Shown: positions 12,401-27,400, numbered from the stretch's first letter. The stretch is DNA of 60,000 nt from Antedon mediterranea (GCF_964355755.1 NC_092673.1:35847648-35907647), one strand, 5' to 3'. The notes: generated by a model from the letters alone, not told the origin. Numbers and translations are program-made.

Positions 12401-15400
12401 GTCACCATAACATGATATGTCTCAATATCACTTGAGATCTTTTCACATTAGCGTACAGGTGAGTCACCATAACATGATATGTCTCAATATCACTTGAGAT
12501 CTTTTCACACTAGCGTACAGGTGAAATGCTGGTATGGATACCTGCATTGTTAAATTCTATCAATTGCATTCTAAAATGTGTACTTTGTTGATACCTTCAT
12601 GTACTTTTGTAGGTAGTACTCTAATGAGCTGCATTTCTTGCCTGTCAGGTAGGTTTTCAACTCCACAACTTTCGCAAGGAGGTTGATTAGAGATTCTACA
12701 AAAACAAAGTAATAATAATAATAGTAATAATAAACTTTTATAAAGAGATATTTACTGATGTTTCACAGTACTAAAAGACCAACAAGAATTATTGAAAATA
12801 GTTAGATTTTTTAAGTGACTTGAATTGCGCAAGAGATTTACATTGACGGATATGGAGTTGGTTCCAATCTAGTGCAAGATTTAAGTAATGATAGCATCAA
12901 AATACATTGCAATTTATATAAACATATTTAAGCTAGACAGATTTATTTTTGATGTTTTTTTTTCTCATTCTCATCGACTTCCTAATACAGTATCACTGGG
13001 AGGTTTGAAGTTTCTCTATACCTACGATTTCTAGTCTTAGAAATTAAATCTACAAATTGAGAAATGAAGAACAACATACCTACGCCAACTGTGGGATTGT
13101 GGTCTGAAAACAAGCGTTGTAAACGAGTAAAGCAATGGCTACAGTGATCGTGAAGCTTACATGCTGCTTTATACAGTACTTCATACTAGAAGAAAATAAA
13201 GAAAATATATATAATAACATATAGCAGAAAATTAGATAAAGAATATGTTCAATAAGAAAATGATGAAGATCATAATTATTATACTAAAGCTCTGTCTACA
13301 CTATCAAACTTTATGTGACAACAAATGTGATGTGCCCATATATGGACATGATGATGATATCATATCACTACCATATTTGGCCACATCAACTAGTTTTATA
13401 GTGTAGACAGAGCTTTAGATGGTGATTTTGATAATATCGTATCATTATATTCTCTAATTTAGGCTAAATACAGAGTTTATTTTTTTAAGAATAAAATTTT
13501 ATTGAGATTATAAGGTTCATTTCAGCTCTTTATTACTATTTTTCAGACCTTGTTTCCACTCTATTTCAAAATTCTTATACATGCCTTCTTAAACATTAAG
13601 ATTTGTTACTACAGTACATTGCACAATCCCTATTGATTGTATTAGTACAGGTATGATTTGTGTTAGTCATCTTATGTATTGACTTAGTTTATTTAGATTA
13701 GACGAGGCTTACATATAATATATATGCAAATATTAATATTTATATAATGAAATAGCAGAAATACCTCTTTCCTAACAATGAGCATCCGAGTTCTAATTTG
13801 TGAGATCATTTCCACCACAATACCAACGACGTGAGTCATGTGATTTAAGTACCATACTTCAATTTCAAGATTACTATAAAGATAGACAATTACTACCAAT
13901 AATATTAATAGAGAAAACATATGGTAATACCACCCGACTTAAACTCAATCAATCATTAGTCAGTTTAATACTATCAAAGGTTTTCATTGTGTAACAATCT
14001 AAAGTTCTGTCTACAATATCAAACTAGTTTGACAAAAAAAGTGTGATGTGCCCAAATATGGCAGTGATATGCCCAAATATGGTAGTGATATGACATCATC
14101 ATCATGTCCATATATGGGCACTTCACATTTTTTTTTTACATAAAGTCTGATAGTGTAGACAGAGCTTTATACTTTATAACAGGGAAGAGTGAAATGTAAC
14201 TACAATTTCATAATAATTCATATCATGTTTCATTTAGTTTATTATTCTTTTTGATGACTCATGCTTTCTTTATTCTATTGTGTTGGTCCTTTGTCCTTAT
14301 TTTCTTTGTAAAGGTCCAGGTGCAACACTTTTTAGCCATTTGCCTTCTTCCATCACCTCCGTCCACATGACTCACTACTTTTCATTGTATGTATATACAA
14401 GTTTATCTATTAACAAACTAGTTTATCATTATGTTATTGTATAATATATATCTGTTACATTGTGGAAATGAATTGAAATTGAAATTATATTTGTTTTTGA
14501 TATGTTATATTGTTTAAAGAAAATCAATTAAATTGTATTGTCTTGAATCACTTACTTGGCTAAGTACTCTAAATAGACTGCCTTTCTGTAAACATCTCCC
14601 TAAAAAAGTAATTAGCGTTTTTTTTACAATATATTGTATTGATGTTATGCTGATCAAATACATAAATGAAAAGATTAAGCTCCATATCTGAAATATTACA
14701 GATTTAAAATCAAGTTTTCATACTGTATATATGACCAAGTATAAGCCAGGAGGACTGGGTACAAAGTTTGGCAAAAGTTAGGGGTGGAGGTATTGCATTA
14801 GGCAAAGGATTTACAAAGGTTTTGTGTCCAAATTTACAATAAATATTTTGGAATGCATATATTGGCCTACTTCAGTCATATACTATTGTGTCGTCTTCTG
14901 AAGCCAAATGATTTTTATTAAAGTAGATAATGCAGTTTTCAGAAAGGAGTAGTGTGGTATGTATATTTTTAATGAGACTACTTACCACCCCATATCTAAG
15001 ACCAAATTCCTTGAGTAGACGTCTGCTAGATGACGATAATATCCAACCTCCTCTCAATACATTATGATGCACGTTCCCACTTCTGCATATCAAAAATATG
15101 ATTAAATTAAATAAAATATATTTATCCCAAAGTTACAGGTCATAAAAATACTGTAAAGTCCTTTATTTCCATGAATATCAAATATTTTGCAGCTTTTTGT
15201 ATTATTTCTTGTTTCATTGTAGTACCAGGTGGTACAGTATGTGCATTAACAATCTGTCAACAATACAATTAGACTAGGGTCATATAATTGAGCAATGTTG
15301 TGACATATTTTTAAAATCATACCTAATAAGTTGAATCATAAGATCTTTATATTCCTCATGTGTACTAGCCCAATACATTGGCTTACATAGACTACTAGAT

Positions 15401-18400
15401 GCGCTAGGCAATGCATAATGCCAGAATTTACTATACAACTTTATAACAGTCCGTCTTTCTTGTTGCTGCCATAAATCATATGCATTCCGATTCTGAAAAA
15501 AAAGAAAATAAATTAGAACCTCTTATTTTGGACACTTTATTCAAGGGACACCCCTGGAACAGAGACAAGGACACCCCTGGAACAGAGACAAAGACAACCC
15601 TGGAACAGAGACACTGTCTTGTTAAATGCACAATACAAAAGGAGGGACACCCCTGGAACAGAGACAAGGACACCCCTGGAACAGAGACACTGTCTTGTTA
15701 AATACACAATACAAAAGGAGGGACACCCCTGGAACAGAGACACTGTCTTGTTAAATGCACAATACAAAAGGAGGAACACCCCTGGAACAGAGACACTGTC
15801 TTGTTAAATGCACAATACAAAAGGAGGGACACCCCTGGAACAGAGACACTGTCTTGTTAAATGCACAATACAAAAGGAGGGACACCCCTGGAACAGAGAC
15901 ACTGTCTTGTTAAATGCACAATACAAAAGGAGGGACACCCCTGGAACAGAGACACTGTCTTGTTAAATGCACAATACAAAAGGAGGGACACCCCTGGAAC
16001 AGAGACACTGTCTTGTTAAATGCACAATACAAAAGGAGGGACACCCCTGGAACAGAGACACTGTCTTGTTAAATGCACAATACAAAAGGAGGAACACCCC
16101 TGGAACAGAGACACTGTCTTGTTAAATGCACAATACAAAAGGAGGGACACCCCTAGAACAGAGACACTGTCTTGTTAAATACACAATACAAAAGGAGGGA
16201 CACCCCTGGAACAGAGACACTGTCTTGTTAAATGCACAATACAAAAGGAGGGACACCCCTGGAACAGAGACACTGTCTTGTTAAATGCACAATACAAAAG
16301 GAGGAACACCCCTGGAACAGAGACACTGTCTTGTTAAATGCACAATACAAAAGGAGGGACACCCCTGGAACAGAGACACTGTCTTGTTAAATGCACAATA
16401 CAAAAGGCAACATGTTCTAAAGCTCTGTCTACACTATCAAATTTTATGTGAAAAAAAATGTGATGTGCCCATATACAGTATGTACATGATGATGTCATAT
16501 CACTACCACACAGTAGTTGGGCACATAACATTTTTTTGTCAAACTAGTTTAAAAGTGTGGACAGACCTTTACAATACAGTTATTCAATAATAATAACGTT
16601 CAATTTATATAGCGCAAAATGCAGGGTGCCTCTAAACGCTAACAATCAACAGAAAATGTAAAAAGCAATTCATATTAAATTCTATTAAAATTTCAATAAC
16701 TTAATATCAATATGTATATTTGCTTGGAGGTTGTACCAGTGACCTAACAAATATTGAATACCTGATTAGATTTAAGCCTGTTAAAGAAAAGTGGAATGCA
16801 ATTTACCTCAAAAGCAAATGGACTGTAAAATGGATGCTTATTGTTCTCAAGGAGTCTAAGTCGGCTAACAAGTTCATCTATAAGAATCTAAAGAGAGATA
16901 TAAAAAGAATTAATTAATTGAGAATGCATATGCAGTGAAATATCATCCGCATATACAATGAAATATCATCAGCATATAGAGTGAAATATCATCAACATAT
17001 AGAGTGAAATATCATCAACATATAGAGTGAAATATCATCAACATATAGAGTGAAATATCATCAACATATAGAGTAGGATCTCTACACTTTGTTGGGTCCT
17101 GAAGGTGGCCCTTAAAAGAGGTTCTACTTTATATTGTTTGAAGGTTTGCATGGCAAAATAAAATGTTGATATACAGTTTTAGGTACACCACGTATATTAG
17201 CTCTGAAAAGTACTGTTTTAGTAAAATGTTACAAATTATTTACAAATACAGTTTAATCCTACTTTTGCCGGTGATTTTCTGTTATAGCCTTCTGAAATAA
17301 TATCATCATAGTATAAATGTCGCTCTTCGCTTAAGTTGAATGCTTGGCGTACAACCACGCATAAAGTCTGTACTTGTATAGATGTATCGGTGTCATCATC
17401 AATCTCGCTGTCATCAGAGAACGTTGTTTTGGTGTTGGATTCAGGGATTGGAATGAAATTGAAGGTGTGTTGAAAGCTGTTGGTTGTTAGTGAATTTGAG
17501 GCTGATGAAGGAGGGGAAACAGAGCCTAGAACTGGGAACTGGGCACAAAGAAGTGCACGTTTGTACACTGAGAATTCCTGCAAACAAATAATAATAATAA
17601 ATCAGGCTTGATAGAGTGCATTACGCTAATAGCCCCAATGTGCTTTACATTAAAACAAAAATATACAGAGAGAAATTAGTCAAAAGAAAACTTAAATAGA
17701 TGAGTTTTTAATAATTGTTTGAATGTAATGATGGTGGGTGCTTGTTGAATTGCAGGTGGTAAGTCATTCCTAAGAGCAACTAAGGCAAAGATGAATTAGA
17801 AACTTCCATAAAACTGTGTAGAAGGGCAGACAATAGTACATTATGTTTTAACAATTTATTGTATCAGAAAAATAATCAATTGTAAAATAAGAGATAGCAT
17901 TAGGTCATGTGGTAAAGATTCAGTGCCATTGAAATTGCAACGCATTAGTTTTAACAAGTTTTTAACAATGGCTTAGCCTCTCTTTTGAATGCAAATATTG
18001 GAGAGTACTGTCGGTAAAAGGGTAAACATATTTACTTAAGCGGTTTAAGCTTCATTGCTATGATTTCTGATAACATGTGCAAATGTAATCATGAGATAAA
18101 ATTTAAATAGTGGCTTGATTTGAGAGAAACACATTTGCCTACTTGAAATAAGATACAATGAGAGAATTTGCAATCTAACATTAACAATCTAATAATTGCT
18201 TGAAAAAAAAAGTGAATAATCTCTGAAACAGCTGTATATTTGGGCTATTATAACCCGATAACTGAATGCAGGGGCGGATCCAGGATTTGTTGAATGGGAA
18301 AGCCCTAACATATAATAGTGTGTCAAAAATGGATATCAAGAAGTGGCAGTCAAAAATAGAGCATGTATCCCTAAGTGCTTCTCACTGGATCCGCCTCTTA

Positions 18401-21400
18401 GTAGGCATGTTAAGGAGCATATTTTAGGCAAATCCTTCAAATTGTGATAACATTTTGAAACTTTGCACAGTTATTCATTAGGGTGTCAAAAATATGAAAT
18501 GGAAGGGTTGCACAAAATTTGGTCAGGGGAAAGCCGCCATTTTGGATTTCAAAATGGCTGACCTCAAATTTTCACTTGTCAGGTATATCTCTGCTAAAGA
18601 GGCACCTAGAGTTCTGATTTTACCTGCAAAATATATGGTAGTGGGGTCACCAAACATATTGGTATAATTAACATTTGATTGCATGGCGGCCATGTTGGAT
18701 TTCAAAATGGCGGACTTCAAATTTTCACTTTTCAGGTATATCTCTGCTAAAAAGGCACCTAGAATTCTGATTTTAGGTGCAAATTATAATTATGGTAATG
18801 GGGTCACCAAACATATTGGTATAACTAACATTTTAATTGCATGGCGGCCATGTTGGATTTCAAAATGGCGGACCCCAATAACTTTTCAGGTATATCTCTG
18901 CTAAAAAGGTACACAGTGCTCTGATTTTAGATGCAAATTATATGGTAATGGGTCACCAAACATATTGGTATAATTAACATTTGATTGCATGGCGGCCATG
19001 TTGGATTTCAAAATGGCGGACTTCAAATTTTCACTTTTCAGGTATATCTCTGCTAAAAAGGCACCTAGAATTCTGATTTTAGGTGCAAATTATAATTATG
19101 GTAATGGGGTCACCAAACATATTGGTATAACTAACATTTTAATTGCATGGCGGCCATGTTGGATTTCAAATTGGCGGACCCCAATAACTTTTCAGGTATA
19201 TCTCTGCTAAAAAGGTACACAGTGCTCTGATTTTAGGTGCAAATTATATGGTAATGGGTCACCAAATATATTGCTATTTAACTAACATTTTTATTGCATG
19301 GCGGCCATTTTGAATTTCAAAATGGCAAGCTCAAAATGTTTCAGTACGGTACCTACAGTTATAATTTTAGGTACAAAGTATAATATGGTATTGAGGTCAA
19401 CAAACATATTGGTATAACGTCTTTGATTGCATGTCGGCCATTTTGAATGTAGCTCAAACCTGGTAACCACACAGCTCTGTACATCATAAATCACTCTTTC
19501 TGCATTTACAGCGTCCAAGATCACAGTCGGTGTGTCACAGCGATTTGTGACATCTGAAAGTTCCGGTAATGAACTCCAAACTGGACTAAATTTGTTGCCG
19601 TCCTTCCTCCATCCCCAGTTTGCTGGGTCCTGTTCAACCCTGAATGCATCTAGACAGTTGTACCACTTTCTGGCTTGTAGAAAAGACCGTTTCACATGTT
19701 ATCTTAATGCCGCAGATGTTGGGGGGATATTTTCAATAGTCTGTAGTGAAAAGATATCGTCTTGCATCATTTACCTTCTTTCTACATAGTTACAACAAAC
19801 TGTTCTAGATAATCTGTGTCACTAACATCCCCTACAGACAATGACATCGTCTCAAATTCCTTTCCTTGAACAGATGAAGTTGTATCACAACTGCTAAAGG
19901 AATGAAAGAACAAGTAAGCGGCTGATGCTTGTGATCCAAGAGAAGTAATCTTGTGTATTGAGATATACTTCAAGTTCTTCCCCACTCCAAACTCGATCCA
20001 AAGCTCGTGGATGCCAGGTATTCTGTGGAAAGTTGACAATGAAATAACCACAACATCACTGTCTACAGTCTTGACAAGAATGCGCGGACAAATTTTAGCG
20101 GCATGTTTAACATGAACAAACATACGTTCATCTGCCTCTTCTATGTTACATGGCATCAGCGGTTTTATATTTACAGACTGGTTTGTTACAGCTCTGTCTC
20201 TCAGAGACCCTACAAACATTCCGTGATTTGTGTCAATGTTCTCTACTACTTCAGTTACAATTAATGAAACAACTCTGATTTGTTGTCATCATATCTCGAA
20301 TATGTGGTCTAATTGTTGGGCATGCTCCCACTGGCTTTGACGCCCCTCCTTACACCAGAGCCGCGGTTTGAACGCGTACTAGACTTTAAACCGTCGTTAA
20401 AGTATCTATCGAAAACCAAATCTGGTCACGTCACTGATCGAAGTTGATGGTCTATATGGTTGTACGACAAAATGAAGCACCATTAGTTGCTGCCAAGGTG
20501 TTAGATGGACCAGCAATAATCAATATGTTCAGGCCCAATGATTCGAAGACATTCATTGAGTATATATCAAGTGTCATACAACCATCAACTTCGATCAGTG
20601 ACACGACTAGATTTGTTTTTCGATAGATACTTTAACGACAGTTTAAAGTCTGGTACGCGTTCAAACCGCGTCTCTGGTGTAAGGAGGGTCGTTAAAGCCA
20701 GCGGGAGCTTGCCCAACAATTGGACCACATTTTTTAGATTTGATGACAACAAATCAGAGTTGTTTTCATTTATTGTAACTGAAGTAGTAGAGAACATTGG
20801 CACAAATCACGGAATGTTTGTAGGGTCTTTGGGAGACAGAGCTGTAACAAACCAGTAAATATACAATCGCTGATGCCATGTAACATAGAAGAGGCAGATG
20901 AACGTATGTTTGTTCACGTTAAACTTGCCGCTGAAATTTTCCACGCATTTTCAAGACTGTACACAATGATGTTGTTGTCAGCTTTCCACAGAATACCTGG
21001 CATCCACGAGCTTCGGATCGAGTTTGGAGTGGGGAAGCACTTGAAGTACATCCCAATACACGAGATTGCTTCTTCTCTTGGATCACAAGCATCAGCCGCT
21101 TACTTGTTCTTTCATACCATTAGTGGTTGTGATAGAACTTCATCTGTTTAAGGAAAAGGTAAAGCTACATTTAACGAGACTTTGAAAAAGATGCCATGTA
21201 TGACTCCAGTTTTTGAGAGGATGTCATTGTCTGTAGGGCATGTTAGTGAAACAGACACAGATTATCTAGAACAGTTTGTTGTAACTATGTCTACTGCAGA
21301 ACATTTAATGATGCAAGACGATATCTTTTTACAACAAGAGAAAGACTATTGAAAATATCCCCCAACATCTGCGGCATTAAGAGAACATGTGAAACGGAAG

Positions 21401-24400
21401 CCAGGAAGTGGTACGACTGTCTAGATGCATTCAGGGTTGAACAGGACCCAGCGAACTGGGGATAGAGGAAGGACGGCAACAAATTTAGTCCAGCTTGGAG
21501 TTCATTGCCGGAACTTTCAGATGTCACAAAGGTTTTAATTCGCTGTGGACACACCGACTGTGATCTTGGATGCTGTAAATGCAGAAAGAGTGATTTACGA
21601 TGCACAGAGCTGTGTGGTTGCCAGGGAAAATGTGACCTACAATAAGTGTCCGTGTTAAATGCATGTAATTATGAACATAAACAAATAGTGTAAAGCCAGT
21701 ACGGGTTGAGCTACATTCAAAATGGCCGCCATGCAATCAAAGACGTTATACCAATATGTTTGTTGACCTCAATACTATATTATACTTTGTACCTAAAATT
21801 ATAACTGTAGGTACCGTACTGAAACATTTTGAGTCCGCCATTTTGAAATCCAAAATGGCCGCCATGCACTCAAAATGTTAGTTATACCAATATGTTTGGT
21901 GACCCCATTAACATATAATTTGCACCTAAAATCAGAACTCTAGGTGCCTTTTTAGCAGAGATATGCCTGAAAAATGAAAATTTAAAATCTGCCATTTTGA
22001 AATCCAACATGGCCGCCATGGAATCAAAATGTTAGTTATACCAGTATGTTTGGTGACCCCACTACCATATAATTTGCACCTAAAATCAGAACTCTAGGTG
22101 CCTCTTTAGCAGAGATATACCTAAAAAGTGAAAAATTGAAGTCCGCCATTTTGAAATCTAAAATGGCCGCCATGCAATTAAAATGTTAGTTATACCAATA
22201 TCTTTGTTGACCCCATTACCATATAATTTGCACCTAAATTCAGAACTCTAGGTGCCTATTTAGCAGAGATATACCTGAAAAGTGAACAATTTGGGTCCGC
22301 CATTTTGAAATCCAAAATGGCGGCTTTCCCCTGACCAAATTTTGTGCAACCCTTCCATTTCATATTTTTGACACCCTAATGAATAACTGTGCAAAGTTTC
22401 AGAATGTTATCACAATTTGAAGGATTGGGTCACTTAACAGGCCTACTATCTGGTGTAAGTACATTTTTTTTAATTTTTATTTTATTTTAATTTTATTTTT
22501 ATTTATTATTTCCTAGAACATAAGGGCCTGACTATTTTTACTTTATAGATTCATACATATAAAATATATATGTATAATAGATTAGATAATAAAGTCATGA
22601 GGGATGATAAAACATTAATATGAGATAAACTAAAGTTCAAGTTCAACTCTAGATCAACACAGAGTTGTTCTTCACAGGGGTCATGAAACTTTTGAAGTAC
22701 ATTAAAAAAAATACAAGATACAGATTGCTTGAATATACTTGAAGGCTAATAATAATATAAAATACAAGATACAGATTGCTAAATATACTTGAAGGCTAAT
22801 AATAATATAAAATACAAGATACAGATTGCTAAATATACTTGAAGGCTAATAATAATATAAAATACAAGATACAGATTGCTAAATATACTTGAAGGCTAAT
22901 AATAATATAAAATACAAGATACAGATTGCTTGAATATACTTGAAGGCTAATAATAATATAAAATTATCAAATATCATTAAATGAATACCGTAGAACATTT
23001 TTGATCTGGTCAGCGGAAATGTTGTAATTACAGGAAATCTAATTAGTATACATCTAAGTTTAAACTGACAGAAATACATAAGGCTATCGATAATTGAAAA
23101 AAAACTTTTTATTGGAATACGGATATAGAAAAAGAAAATGTTTTATTTGGTGAAATATTTTATAATATCGATTTGGCATTTGGATATGTTAATAAATAGT
23201 TCTTTTGGGAAATCGCTCTCAATGTTTTGGTCATGTTTTTGTTTTTCTATAAAAAATTTAGTAATGTGATGTACATCTTTCGAGACAAGTAGTGGTGGGG
23301 GGGGGGGGGGGGGGGGGGAGTTGTACCCCGGCGTACTAGTATACACACAGCCAGTGCTGTCACACACAGACACTTACTGTATCATAACTCATCAAGAGGG
23401 TCCCTTGATTGTCAGCATATGCTGTTTAGGGTCACCCTCTAGGGTCACCCTCTAGGGTCACCCTCTAAGGTCACCCTCTAGGGTCACCCTCTAGGGTCAC
23501 CCTCTAGGGTCACCCTCTAAAAATAAGGTAAAATAAAAAATAAATAAAATATGTGAAAACATAAAACATGCTTTATAATTTTTTTCATCTGTTTAAGAAC
23601 TTAAACAACAATAGTACAGACCCTTTGATCCAAGACGTTTTTATGCTGTCTATCTGAGTCTATACCACTAATAGTGCCATCTTCAATTCCTGAATCTCTT
23701 CCATCTGTCTGTGGTACACGGATCTTACTGTAGGCATTGGCATTTTTCCCAGGGAGATTCATACAACAAACATTGGAACTGAAATTGTATAAAAACATAT
23801 TGCCTGTCTAAAGCTTTGTCTACACTTTCAAACTAGTTTGACAAAAAAAAAGGTGTGATGTTCCCAAAAAATGGTAGTGATATGACACTATCATGTCCAC
23901 ATATGGGCACATCATATTGTTTTGTCACATTTAGTTTGATAGTGTGTTTATAATGTGGTGATATGACATCATCATGTCCACATATGGGCACATCATATTG
24001 TTTTGTCACATTTAGTTTGATAGTGTGTTTATAATGGTAGTGATGACACTATCATGTCCACATATGGGCACATCATATTGTTTTGTCACATTTAGTTTGA
24101 TAGTGTGTTTATAATGGTAGTGATGACACTATCATGTCCACATATGGGCACATCATATTGTTTTGTCACATTTAGTTTGATAGTGTGTTTATAATGTGGT
24201 GATATGACATCATCATGTCCACATATGGGCACATCATATTGTTTTGTCACATTTAGTTTGATAGTGTGTTTATAATGTGGTGACTACTAACAGGTTGAGT
24301 ACCAGTTCAGGTCACTTTTCTGCAAGTAGTATTTTAATTTAGTTTTTGCTGTATAGCATTCTGTATAGTAAAGTTTTCTACATACAATATTCTGAATATG

Positions 24401-27400
24401 TATTTCCAAGTATATATTAATTTATTATTGCAAAATGTGATGAAACATATGGTCAATTAGGCATAATATGATTAATTGATGATTTTACATAATAAGTATT
24501 CCAAATGATATAATACTAAATAAAGATATAGTATAAAGCTCTGTCTACACTACCAAATTTTTTGTGACAAAAACATGTGATGTGACCAGTATATGGACAT
24601 GATGATGTCATATCACAACAATATTTGGGCATATCTCTACCATATTTGGGCAAATCACGCTTTTTTGGAAAGTCTAGACAAAGCTTAAGAACAGAAGGGA
24701 ATATGCCAGGAAGGGGAAGCTTGAGGTGCAATTGGGGTGGATTTAAAAGGAAGTTCAAGTTGTGAGAGGAACCAAAACCATTGTACTTACTCTAGGTTTT
24801 TGAAATAACTGTGAATGCTTTGAACGGAATTTCCATGCCTAATAAGAGAAAATTTAAATTACATTAAAAATTAATGGTTTGGTGCATCCATAATATAATA
24901 AGAAACAATAATTACAGATAATTATTTACAGTATGAACACTAAACATTTGAAATGAATTGCTTCATCTCCCTTTTATGCAAAACAATAAACCCATTAAAA
25001 TTTAAACACAAAAAAATAATAATAATTCATTCATTCATTCATTCATTCGGTCATAATCAACATACAATACATGATTACATAACAATGTTACAATACAAAA
25101 AGTTAAAAACTTGAGACTCACAATTAATAAGAAAGAAAAAATGTTATAAACAATCTAAAAAAAATGCAAATGTCTAAAATGATGGTTAAAAATGGTTTAA
25201 AAAAGGTTTAAAAATGGCATAAAAACAGCATTAAAACAGAATACCGTTCAGTACCATAGTTAAAAATTCATTAAAAATACAAATTATAAAAAAAACAAGA
25301 GAATATTAAAAAGCGTTCAATATCATGGCTAATATCCTTATATAATTTTACGCAAAAAAGCATGATACGGGCCAGGTGCGGGCAAAAAATTTCTATTGAT
25401 CATACATTCCAATAATTATCGATCTATAGTTTCCCTTATGTTTCATAATTTTGGGGATTTTATTTGTGTTACACAAGCTTGTTAAAAATAAGCACTTTCT
25501 TATCAGTGGGGGGATAGTTCAAATTACACAGTAAAATCTCTATTCTTTTATACACAAATTTTGTAAATAGAGAGGCATTTTAAAAAGCTATGAAAAATAA
25601 ACGGTGTGGTAAAAAAAGTTATCAGATGACTAAATATAGGTAATATAACTTGAATATTACATTTCTGATATTTTTATTCAATTTTCAACTTCAGATTTTT
25701 ATTTTCATGCTATAGCAAAAATTATCCACCGTATATCCACCACCTTTTTTCACCGTCTAGGGAGTCACCAGACATGTTATTAGATTAGGTTAACTACCTA
25801 ACTACTGAAAAAAAGTCTTCCTGGTTTTTATGGAAGAATTTGGCCAAATTTTGTATTTGACCATATTAAGGGAAATTCATGTTTTTTCGTCTTGATTTCT
25901 GTTACAAATATTTGATTTATGTACAATTAACCAAATATTATATTTAAAATTCATGCCTGTACCTGAGCTTTAAAATAATAAACAACTTTGCATGTAATAA
26001 AGTAATATAAATAAGCCCTGGTTTCCTATTTTCAAATAGGAATTTACATGATGACTTTAAAATAACACAATGGAATTTACCGTATGAACACATAAACATA
26101 ATACAGTCTACCACTTCCTTCCTTAACACTTTGACTGCCAGAGGTTTTTCCAGTTAGAAACTGCCACCGCCAGCGTTTTTAGTCCAATTCGATGTTTTTA
26201 TTAAAGCTGATTGAAACCATGTATGTGATCTGATTTATATATAATTTAGACTAAAATAATCATAAAGATTTTAGCTTTACAATGGTACCAAGAACGATTT
26301 TTAAATCGCAATATGTAAATCGTAATAGTAAAATGAAAGTAACCCACTTTTTGAATTTTTCGTAGTTTCGCGCAAGAAAGTCGAGATATTCGCGATTTTG
26401 TGCAAGACATCACAATATGAAAATATCGCCCGGTGAGATCAACAAACAACGAAAAAGTTACTTACACGGCACCGATAGGCCTATAAAAACAAGTTATCAC
26501 TATCGAAAAATGTATTACATTTTATAAATCATAAATCTTACATCAATGTTTCGCCAAAATCCACATAGTAAAGACACCAGGCCTAGTTAACCAGGCCTAA
26601 AGTTGGTCCGGAACCGTTTTACGACTAGGGCTAGGCTAGCCTAGTACTACTAGCCTAGGCCTAGCTAGGAGATAGTAAACTGATGATAATAACCATACCA
26701 TTTCAAAACAAGTTTGTTGCATGAAACTCGGTCACTTTCAGTAAAACACCAAAACAATTAGTGTATACATACAATAATAAAATTAAAGACTTCATATTGA
26801 AAATGACTCCATTATTTTTTATTCAGATAACAAACAAACATGTCAATCCACAAAAACCTTTGTAATGCTTCGGCGGCATAGCTAGCGCGCGACCGATACA
26901 CAATGCGCCAAGCCATCGCTCTACGCGCTACTGTGATGCGCGCGGTGTTTGTTATTTCGACAGGTACCATTTTGACAGTCGTTCGTAACCAGATTAGTTA
27001 CTTTCAAATTGTAAAATGTTGACGGTCCAGACCGAATATAGTGTTCATATTTATAGTATATACCAATAATTAACCTATCTACCGATTTCGTAAAAAAACG
27101 CGAAAAACGAAGATCTTCGTTTTTGGCAGTCAAGCGTTGTGTTTCCAAAAACGAAGATCTTCGTGTTTGGCAGTCAAAGTGTTAACAACTTTATACAGTA
27201 ATGTATAAACATTTTAATAGGGCAATATAATCGAAACGAAAAGAAGTCTTGTAATGTTATAAATAGGTGTATCATGGGTTTTATCACCTTGTCATGTTGG
27301 GTTTAAGCTTCTTGTCTTGTGACTTGGTTGGAGTCTAATGCCCTTTTCACCTGCATAAATTGTTACAACTTGGAAAAACTTGTAACCAGGTTTGATCTCC

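Larger units (their letters stand above)
18399..22448. mobile_element. 4.05-kb fold-back element with arms of about 2 kb
   Basis: The left arm (18399-20451) and right arm (20581-22448) are inverse complements with scattered substitutions and indels around a 129-bp spacer. Ends: TAGTAGGCATGTTAAG at the left and CTTAACAGGCCTACTA at the right. The outer part of each arm is a tandem array of about 155-bp units; the inner part carries decayed copies of one gene in opposite directions. It resembles the fold-back (TU) elements known from sea urchins (inference). The target duplication is unclear, perhaps TCT. Confidence 0.85.

Noticed and set aside
15476-16590. Repetitive frames (HCLVKCTIQKEGHPWNRDT type)
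   Set aside because: Translation of the 53-bp minisatellite; no start context, no homology, in an intron.
18683-19210. Two plus-strand frames of 73 codons with identical sequence
   Set aside because: They come from the duplicated 306-bp pair of repeat units in the fold-back arm; not genes.
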